This document shows, piece after piece, positions 26,438 through 32,045 of a stretch of DNA of 64,000 nucleotides (its first letter is position 1; every line of letters starts with the position of its first letter). Source of the stretch: Caldilinea sp. CFX5. Lineage in GTDB: Bacteria; Chloroflexota; Anaerolineae; Caldilineales; Caldilineaceae. The translations under genes and the position numbers were made by a program. Below the pieces are notes generated by a model. That model was not told the origin of the DNA, did no database searches, and worked only from the letters and a program-made list of their open reading frames with translations. The stretch lies in the NCBI GenBank assembly GCA_021405325.1, contig QWII01000002.1, positions 148,169 through 212,168 on the forward strand, written 5' to 3'.

Positions 26438-27022
26438 TACCAGCCGTACTTGCGCTGGGTCCGCCTTGCCCAGCAACTGGGGATGGTTGGTCGGCGCAAA
26501 GTTGTGCAGATCGAGTTGGCTTTTGCCCAGTTCAAAGGCGGTTTCGACGGTGCGCCCATAGGCCAGGGCGCGGTAGAAGGCGGTGGCGAATTGGCGCGCC
26601 GCCACATCCTCAATTTCAGCGGGCAGACCGATGACACAGTCAATATGCTCGGCAATGGCGGCGGCCTGTGGCGCTGAATAGCAGGCGTTGAGAACCACAC
26701 AGCGAATGTTGTCCTTGAGCAGGCGAAAGAGGGTGGTCAGCGCGGCGGCGGGAATGGCGACCGCCTGCCCCTGTTCAGCTTGGAGTTGCAGTTCGTGACG
26801 GTCGCTGCCGTGGCCGCTAAAGTGGACGATCTGGGGTTGATAGCGCAGGAGCCGTTCCTGCAAATCAGCCAGCCGTAGCGCCACCTGGGGGCGCAGGTCA
26901 AAGCGTTCGCGAAAGGCGCCCTGCTGCATCGCCTGGTCAATGGCGCGCATCTCTTCGTCAATTTGCAACCGGGGCAGATCGACTGGGTTGGCGGCGAGCA
27001 GGAGGAGGGTGATGGGGTCCAT
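26429..27022 (-). CDS. Stand-alone CHAT (caspase-like) protease domain protein
   Basis: 197 residues from ATG 27020-27022 with AAGGAG upstream (the frame is open to 27118, but that part has no support). It is a bare CHAT/caspase-like domain: the His box is IVHFSGHG (His71) and the Cys box VVLNACYS (Cys114), spaced as in separase/caspase-fold proteases. The start (DPITLLLLAANP) is the classic first strand of CHAT effectors. These act as suicide proteases or as partners of STAND ATPases in bacterial conflict systems. It lies beside the NACHT-FGE island on the same strand and is probably part of it, though not in one transcript, because a divergent pair intervenes. Confidence 0.87.
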   Translation of the reverse strand: MDPITLLLLAANPVDLPRLQIDEEMRAIDQAMQQGAFRERFDLRPQVALRLADLQERLLRYQPQIVHFSGHGSDRHELQLQAEQGQAVAIPAAALTTLFRLLKDNIRCVVLNACYSAPQAAAIAEHIDCVIGLPAEIEDVAARQFATAFYRALAYGRTVETAFELGKSQLDLHNFAPTNHPQLLGKADPAQVRLVIG

Positions 27023-27080
27023 AGGGTTGCTCCTTGTGGTTGAATGAATACAAAAGAGTTTTCCACTTTCTGCTGCTAGA

Positions 27081-27109
27081 TTGCATTTTGCTCTTATCTT
27101 CAGTATACT
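27081..27109 (+). promoter_or_regulatory. Promoter giving a leaderless mRNA for the small pair
   Basis: TATACT (27104-27109) lies 17 nt after TTGCAT (27081-27086, a weak -35). The ATG follows only 7 nt after the -10 box, so the transcript should begin at or within a base of the start codon. No ribosome site is seen, consistent with leaderless translation. Confidence 0.5.
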
Positions 27110-27116
27110 ACAAGCC

Positions 27117-27293
27117 ATGCGATGGGAAGTCTACGACCGGTATGGCAACAAGATCTATATGACCGAGGAACGTTGGCAACATGCACTGGAGAAACGCCCC
27201 TGGTTGGCGGATTATCTGGATGATATACTGACGACGATCCGCCGTGGTCGCCGCGAGCAAGATCCGCTTAACCCACGCAAGTATAAGTATTAA
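27117..27293 (+). CDS. Small BECR/DUF4258-like putative toxin
   Basis: 58 residues: MRWEVYDRYGNKIYMTEERW, then a helical stretch (EKRPWLADYLDDILTTIRRG) and RREQDPLNPRKYKY. The pattern, beginning with an aromatic strand, T-x-E-R-W and ending in a KYKY strand, resembles the first half of small RNase-fold (barnase-EndoU-ColicinE5-RelE-like) toxins such as DUF4258/PBECR proteins. It is shorter than those, so it may be a compact subfamily or a truncated domain. The stop is 9 nt before the DUF2283-like gene, the usual partner of such proteins, which supports a toxin-antitoxin-like pair. Toxicity is inferred. Confidence 0.6.
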   Translation: MRWEVYDRYGNKIYMTEERWQHALEKRPWLADYLDDILTTIRRGRREQDPLNPRKYKY

Positions 27294-27302
27294 GGTACAG
27301 CA

Positions 27303-27692
27303 ATGACGGTTGAACAGTATGCCTACGATGAAGAGGGGGACGTCCTTGATGTCTACTTTGTGGAAAATCGTCCCGCTTGGACCATCGAGTTAACGCCAAA
27401 CATCCTAATTAGCATTGACCGTGCGGGACGTCAGGTTGTTAGTTTGACCCTACTCGACTACACCGAGTTGAGCCGCCGCACCGAGTGGGGGCCACGCAGT
27501 TTTCCCATTACGGGGTTGGCCGGCTTGCCTTTTGCCGAACGCGATCTGGTTCTCCAGATTCTCAATTCGCCGCCCGTAAACCGCTGGTTGGATGTGTCCT
27601 CCGTGCAGACGCTGCCCGATTCCCCCTTCGCTGTGACCCACCTGGAGCCGCCGCCACCTGCCGTCGCCGCGTTGATTCCGGCGCTGGCTTGA
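27303..27692 (+). CDS. DUF2283-like protein, putative antitoxin partner
   Basis: 129 residues. The first ~60 (YDEEGDVLDVYFVENRPAWT, then ILISIDRAGRQVVSLTLLDY) match the DUF2283 pattern: an acidic turn, a short beta strand with a V/I-x-F/I core, and a D-x-x-G turn. The remaining ~65 residues are a Pro-rich extension without a recognised domain. DUF2283 genes commonly sit directly after small DUF4258/RelE-like toxin genes, as here (9-nt gap, same strand). It probably neutralises the upstream product and shares its leaderless promoter. Two more DUF2283-like genes occur in this window (41849-42220 and 58809-59303). Confidence 0.65.
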   Translation: MTVEQYAYDEEGDVLDVYFVENRPAWTIELTPNILISIDRAGRQVVSLTLLDYTELSRRTEWGPRSFPITGLAGLPFAERDLVLQILNSPPVNRWLDVSSVQTLPDSPFAVTHLEPPPPAVAALIPALA

Positions 27693-27741
27693 GCCGTTGA
27701 CGCACACACGATGGTGGCTACAGACTTGTAACAAAAATGCC

Positions 27742-27813
27742 ATAGCGTGCCGGGGAAAGGCCAGACGTGGTTTCTATAACCGGCTTGTTCCTGGCCTTTC
27801 CCCGGCACGCTAT
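27742..27813. repeat. 22-bp perfect inverted repeat
   Basis: Arms 27742-27763 and 27792-27813 are perfect inverted copies (start ATAGCGTGCCGGGGAAAGGC) with a 28-nt spacer. It lies between the convergent DUF2283-like gene and the NACHT-FGE gene. It may end transcription from the plus strand; no flanking duplication is seen. Confidence 0.8.
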
Positions 27814-27842
27814 AGCACCCTTCCCAGCAGACTTGTGTTTTT

Positions 27843-27875
27843 GCGAAAAAAATTTCGCGCGGCGCCTTCGGCGCC
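27843..27875 (-). terminator. Hairpin plus T-run after NACHT-FGE gene A
   Basis: On the minus strand GGCGCC-GAA-GGCGCC (27861-27875) is followed within 10 nt by ATTTTTTT (27845-27853 region), itself in a small AT palindrome. This looks like a terminator for the NACHT gene. It also corresponds in place to the small hairpin that often follows DGR variable repeats; a weaker version (GCC-GGA-GGC) follows gene B near 31924-31936. Confidence 0.5.
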
Positions 27876-27945
27876 AATGGATGCTGGGGGGAACCCCCAG
27901 AGGGCAGCGCGCAGAGGTTTTCAGAGGCCAGCGGCGCCGTCGTCC

Positions 27946-28010
27946 AGCGATGGCGCCTTGCGCCCGCGATGCGATCAAAGGCCGGGGGCACGCACCACCC
28001 GAAACCCGAC
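27946..28010 (-). other. IMH-like constant block after variable repeat A
   Basis: This 65-bp stretch spans the last coding codons, the TGA (27975-27977) and about 29 nt of non-coding DNA. It matches 31981-32045 behind gene B with only two differences. Conservation running through a stop codon into non-coding sequence is not explained by protein selection. It is expected for the initiation-of-mutagenic-homing site at the 3' end of a DGR variable repeat, or for gene conversion. Confidence 0.7.
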
Positions 28011-30800
28011 ATCGCTGAGGCGATTGTCTGGGCAGAGCCTGCCGCGGGCCGCACAGCGCACGTTGAGCTGACTGTTGACAAACGAACCACCGCGCACCAC
28101 ACGACGGGTGTCGGCGCCAGCCGCCAGCTTTTCACGACCGTCCGCCGGGTCGTAGGGATAACCATAAGTTAGTTTTTGGCCATCGATTCCCCATAGACTG
28201 CTGGCCCACTCCCACACATTGCCCGCCATATCGGCAGCGCCACACACGGCGTTGCCATGGGGGAAGGCGCCTACGGCTGAAGTGCTGCCGATACGGGTAG
28301 CGTTCATATTACAATGATCGGCTGCTTTTCCGCTATTGCCCCACGGATAGCTGTGGCCATCGGTGTGACGGGCGGCGCGCTCCCATTCCACTTCGGTCGG
28401 TAGGCGTATGGCTTGCCCCGTCCGTTCACTAAGCCAACGGCAAAAAGCCAGCGCTTCGTACCAACTCACCCCAACTTGCGGATGGTTGGCAATGGCGAAG
28501 CGCGGGCCATAGGTTGCCGGTTGATTTGCCCATTCCTCAATGTACTCTTGGCGTTCGATTGACCAACTCCGACAGCGAAGCTGCCCATCCCGCCAAGAAT
28601 TCAAGGCGGTGGCTTCTTGCCAATAAGGGGCGTGGGCATAACCGCCGGCTGCTACAAAGGTCTGATATTGGGCGACGGTAATGGGATAGCGACTGATGGC
28701 GAAGGGCTGGCGCAGCACATAGGGAAACTGAGGCATTTCATCATCATAGGCATCGTTATCTTGCGCCCTGTTACTGCCCATGAGGAAGGGTCCTGCCCCA
28801 ATCGTCACCCAATCCAGATCGGGCAAACTGTTTTTAACACCCACCCCCGGACGCGGGTCGCCTAAGCGGCCCAACGCCGCACCGGCTGCACCGCGCAGCA
28901 ACCCACCGGCCACTAGGGTCGGCGCAAAAAGCTGCAACAGGCGCGGTTTGACCACAGCCATCGTTTCGGCGTCCCGGCTGTCTAATTCTAAGAGCGCGTT
29001 GGCCGCGATTTCGGCGGCGACCAACGCCGCTTCGCCCTGGTCGACACTAGTTGCCAGGCCGCGCACCAGCGCCAGGGCATTCTCCTGACTGCGCAAGCCA
29101 AGGTAGCCGACGGTCAATAGGACTGTCTCGCGCCACCAACTCTGGGTGAGACGGCTTTCTGCGGTCAGAAAAGCCACCATCTTGTCGCTCTCACGCAGGC
29201 TTTCAACCAGATAGAAGGCGCAGAGAAATTCCTGAAAGGTCAAGTGGAGAAAGCGATAGCGCCCGCCCCGTTCATCGAGCAGGCTCCCCCGTTCGCGCAT
29301 GGCCTGGATAAAGGTGGCCAGGGCGCTTTCCACTTTCTCTTCGCCATGTTTGCGCGCCAACGGCGGGCGAAGCCACGCCCGCAGTTGCTCTTCACTGACC
29401 GTGCGATCCGCCGCCCCCGCACTCATCATCTGAAAAGCCAGATAGGCCAGCAAATTGCGCTTTTCGGTCAGCGTACCGCCCCAGTCGGCCAGTTCAAAGG
29501 TGCTCTGGCTGGTGGGGTGGTGCTTCTCGGCCAGCAGCACATCGACACACTTTTCGTATAACTCAGCCCGCTCATCGGGCAGGCGGCGTTGGTTATAATG
29601 GACAATCGCTACAATCGTCACCAGCAACGGCGACTCGACCAGGGGCGGCTCCTGGCGGGCGGCGCGCAACGCTTCCAGATGGCGGATCGCCGCCTGTAAA
29701 CGCGCCGTCTCCGCCGCCGCGTCCTGGGTGTTGTAGGCCGCGGCGCACCAACGGGCCGCCAGCGCCGCCACCTGCGTATCGGTCATCGGTTGCACCTCGG
29801 CCACGCGGAACTCTTCGGGCAGCACGGTGTCGCCGCGGTGGGCGCGGGTGCGACAGGTGACGACGATCTGGCGCAGACCGCGATTGTTGGCGACATTTTC
29901 CACCGCCTGGCGCACCAACCAGCGCTCCCGTTCATCGGCCACTTCATCCAGGCCATCGAGCAAGAGGATGCAGGATTGCCCCTGCATCAGCAGCCGTTCA
30001 AAAAAGTCAGTCGGTAAGCCCAGGGCCGCCTCCTGGCGAATCAACGACTGGCTAATAAAGGCGGTCAAGGTGCCTTGACGGGCGTCGCCGGCGCCCACCG
30101 CTTCTTTACGGTAGCGGTTATAGTCGCTCAAGGTGACAAAGATGGGTAAAGGCAAGGGGTCGGCCAGCCCCAACGCTTCAGCGCCGAGCTGCGTTGCGCC
30201 GGTACGCAGCGCCGTCGCCAACGTGGCCGCAATCAAATGAAGATAGGTCGTCTTGCCCGACCCCGGCCCGCCGACAATCATCAGCCGGGGACCGAGGGTC
30301 AACAGTTGGTTCATGTCGATCACGGCGCGCTGAGCCTCGCCCAATACCTCTTCCGCGCCGCGGCGTTGGCTCGTGCGCCCGCTTGGCTCTGTGCGCGCCG
30401 GGTTGATGGTGGCCGCCAGCGCGACATAGACATCATCCAGCGTGAGATCGAGCACTTGGAGTTCGCGCCGCTCGATGCCGCGCAACCGTAATTTCCCATA
30501 GCGGTTGCTCACCCAGGCCAGATAGCGCTCCAGGGCCTGATCAAACGCCGCTTGGTCCAACTCGGCGCGACCGGGCGCTTGCAGATAGACGGTGCGAATA
30601 TAGGTGATGCTGTTGTTGTCGCCGATAATGTTGCGGTCGCCGGTGGCAATGGCGCTGTTGTCCAGATCGCGACCGATCGCGACGCCACGGCGGTGCGCCT
30701 TTGTCTCGGGCTTGTCCGTCGTCGGCGCAGCTATCGGTGGTGGACGGCGGTTGTGTACGGCCAGCCAGATAGCGACTGCGCCGGCGGCGACCATTGCCAA
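27975..30800 (-). CDS. NACHT STAND ATPase with C-terminal FGE-sulfatase domain (gene A)
   Basis: 941 residues from the in-frame TTG (an ATG lies two codons on). Order: a transmembrane helix (~1-16), a linker with the repeated pattern ATGDRNIIGDNNSITY (~52-67), a NACHT ATPase with Walker A GGPGSGKTT (~177-185) and Walker B ILLLDGLDE (~278-286), helical winged/TPR-like region, and an FGE-sulfatase (C-type-lectin-like) domain from ~671 to the end. STAND ATPases sense a ligand through the C-terminal module and oligomerise. Here the sensor module ends in a DGR-type variable repeat. The true N-terminus is probably MERSKHVG at 30937, separated by a one-base frameshift in an A5 tract (30826-30830). 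The gene follows the MazF pair on the same strand. Confidence 0.88.
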   Translation of the reverse strand: MAMVAAGAVAIWLAVHNRRPPPIAAPTTDKPETKAHRRGVAIGRDLDNSAIATGDRNIIGDNNSITYIRTVYLQAPGRAELDQAAFDQALERYLAWVSNRYGKLRLRGIERRELQVLDLTLDDVYVALAATINPARTEPSGRTSQRRGAEEVLGEAQRAVIDMNQLLTLGPRLMIVGGPGSGKTTYLHLIAATLATALRTGATQLGAEALGLADPLPLPIFVTLSDYNRYRKEAVGAGDARQGTLTAFISQSLIRQEAALGLPTDFFERLLMQGQSCILLLDGLDEVADERERWLVRQAVENVANNRGLRQIVVTCRTRAHRGDTVLPEEFRVAEVQPMTDTQVAALAARWCAAAYNTQDAAAETARLQAAIRHLEALRAARQEPPLVESPLLVTIVAIVHYNQRRLPDERAELYEKCVDVLLAEKHHPTSQSTFELADWGGTLTEKRNLLAYLAFQMMSAGAADRTVSEEQLRAWLRPPLARKHGEEKVESALATFIQAMRERGSLLDERGGRYRFLHLTFQEFLCAFYLVESLRESDKMVAFLTAESRLTQSWWRETVLLTVGYLGLRSQENALALVRGLATSVDQGEAALVAAEIAANALLELDSRDAETMAVVKPRLLQLFAPTLVAGGLLRGAAGAALGRLGDPRPGVGVKNSLPDLDWVTIGAGPFLMGSNRAQDNDAYDDEMPQFPYVLRQPFAISRYPITVAQYQTFVAAGGYAHAPYWQEATALNSWRDGQLRCRSWSIERQEYIEEWANQPATYGPRFAIANHPQVGVSWYEALAFCRWLSERTGQAIRLPTEVEWERAARHTDGHSYPWGNSGKAADHCNMNATRIGSTSAVGAFPHGNAVCGAADMAGNVWEWASSLWGIDGQKLTYGYPYDPADGREKLAAGADTRRVVRGGSFVNSQLNVRCAARGRLCPDNRLSDVGFRVVRAPGL
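28011..28076 (-). other. Putative DGR variable repeat A (FGE domain C-terminus)
   Basis: These 22 codons encode NSQLNVRCAARGRLCPDNRL followed by SD. Against the repeat in gene B, 21 of 66 bases differ. Twenty of the 21 fall in codon positions 1 or 2 and one at a wobble position, while an 18-bp block (VRCAAR) is untouched. That is the pattern left when adenines of an AAC/AAT-rich template are randomised by a DGR reverse transcriptase. The variable residues lie at the ligand-facing end of a C-type-lectin/FGE fold. Confidence 0.75.
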
Positions 30801-30937
30801 CCAGAGCCAAAGTCGGTGTCTGGTGAAAAATCAGCCAGGTCCGCACTGATCAAGCTCGCCGTCAGATTGCCCACAAAGAGCAACAGGGCGATGCCTGCCG
30901 GTAGTAGCCATATCCCAACGTGCTTTGAACGTTCCAT
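30731..30937 (-). pseudogene. Frameshifted N-terminus of NACHT-FGE gene A
   Basis: An ATG at 30935-30937 with AGGTG upstream opens a frame starting MERSKHVGIWLLPAGIALLL, a clear transmembrane helix, continuing to SADLADF. Near 30826-30830 (AAAAA on the plus strand) the frame leaves the NACHT frame. One extra T in the sense-strand T5 run would give DFFTRHRLWLWLAMV and join it to the second helix of gene A, making a two-helix membrane anchor. This could be a sequencing error, a real loss, slippage-based switching or programmed frameshifting; the sequence alone cannot decide. Confidence 0.7.
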
Positions 30938-31074
30938 TGTTTCTTCACCTCGGTGGAAAGGGTTTGGCGGCAAACGACCGGTCACGAACCAGGCGCATTC
31001 ACTTTTTCACAGGTTGTGGTTTGCGATTGACACCTAGGTCTGCCCACTATAGAAAGTAGGAGCAGATCGCTTTG

Positions 31075-31581
31075 CTATGACTTTGTTGAAAGAAGGGCCT
31101 GCAATTGTTTTAGATTAACCTGAGGATCACGGCGGCTGGCCAGGATCAGACTGGCGCGGATAGACTTGGCTGCTAGAGCTTGCACAAGCTGGCCGGGTAG
31201 TGCGGTTAATTCAACGTGAGCAAGTATATGATTGACACTTGAGCGATCGCTAAATAACAATTTGGCCAAGACATCCTCGACCCCAGCGAAATCAACAGCC
31301 GTCAACCGCCCTACGACTTGTCGAACCAGGCTCTGTTCCAGCGTTAATAGCCGACCACGGACTAAAGAAGGATAGCGCAAACGGGCAGCGGCCCAATCTT
31401 TCAGCAGGTAATCGTAGGCGCTTGCTTTGTGAATTTGTGTGCTGACACCGGCGACCACAATGTCTGGTTGCGCCAGATTATAGGCATCGCTGCTGATAAT
31501 GACCGCCGGGCGTACTTTGCCGCCGCTCAGATCGCTGTACTCATAGGGGACGGCAATGACATCACCGCGTCGGTACGCCAT
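31075..31581 (-). CDS. MazF/PemK-family endoribonuclease toxin
   Basis: 168 residues. The N-terminus RRGDVIAVPYEYSDLSGGKV then RPAVIISS is the signature of MazF/PemK/CcdB-fold toxins: the GDV strand, the S-x-x-x-x-K-x-RP loop with the conserved Arg used in RNA cleavage, and the hydrophobic strand after it. The conserved core fits in the first ~110 residues; the remaining ~55 are a Leu/Ala-rich tail. These enzymes cut mRNA at short sites and halt growth when the antitoxin is lost. AGGTGG precedes the ATG. The gene overlaps the upstream antitoxin gene by 20 nt. It lies between the two NACHT-FGE genes, on the same strand. Confidence 0.87.
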   Translation of the reverse strand: MAYRRGDVIAVPYEYSDLSGGKVRPAVIISSDAYNLAQPDIVVAGVSTQIHKASAYDYLLKDWAAARLRYPSLVRGRLLTLEQSLVRQVVGRLTAVDFAGVEDVLAKLLFSDRSSVNHILAHVELTALPGQLVQALAAKSIRASLILASRRDPQVNLKQLQALLSTKS

Positions 31582-31813
31582 TGTCCACCTCGGTTACATA
31601 CCAGTCGTCGGGCATCTCCTCCCAGTCCTCACGCATGGTCGATACGGCGAACCAATAGTCACTGGTCGGCGATGGATCGGTCTGTGCAAAAAGCAGACCT
31701 AGTGCCTGCTCAACTACTAACCCTTCGCTGACGCCCCAGCTTTGCGCCTGTTCATGCAACTGGCGGACGATCTCTTCCGCCAGCGATAGCTTGATTTCAA
31801 GCATGACTGACAT
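31562..31813 (-). CDS. Small antitoxin partner of the MazF-like toxin
   Basis: 83 residues from ATG 31811-31813 (AGGAG 9 nt upstream; a second ATG at 31802-31804 is possible). The first ~45 residues (LEIKLSLAEEIVRQLHEQAQ) are a short strand plus helix, and the rest is acidic and aromatic (REDWEEMPDDWYVTEVDNGV), as in antitoxins whose tail covers the toxin's active site. No known domain was recognised with certainty. Position (directly before the toxin, 20-nt overlap, same strand) is the main evidence for the role; autoregulation is likely but not shown. A longer open frame reaching to 32227 is only the antisense of gene B's end. Confidence 0.7.
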   Translation of the reverse strand: MSVMLEIKLSLAEEIVRQLHEQAQSWGVSEGLVVEQALGLLFAQTDPSPTSDYWFAVSTMREDWEEMPDDWYVTEVDNGVPTR

Positions 31814-31980
31814 TTTTCTACTCCTACCCTGCTGACTTACAACTGTTCTTCCTGATTGCATGAACGGTAGCATAGCACAGCTTGCGCGATTTCGCATCTG
31901 TTGCATGGCCTTCGGGTTCATTACGCCTCCGGCGCCAATCGACGCTGGAAGTTCCCCAGAGAGCAGAGGCTCCGTCGTAC

Positions 31981-32045
31981 AGCGATGGCGCCTTGCGCCC
32001 GCGATGCGATCAAAGGCCGGGGACACGCACCACTCGAAACCCGAC
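31981..32045 (-). other. IMH-like constant block after variable repeat B
   Basis: 63 of 65 positions equal those at 27946-28010, spanning the stop codon (32010-32012) into non-coding DNA. The two differences are one A/G and one C/T. Beyond 31981 the match continues for about 10 nt and then fades. 31814-31980 holds only the flank and a weak hairpin near 31924-31936. Confidence 0.7.

Noticed and set aside
27458..28165. 235-codon minus frame across the end of NACHT-FGE A
   Set aside because: It overlaps the FGE domain, palindrome and DUF2283 gene in wrong frames and has no domain.
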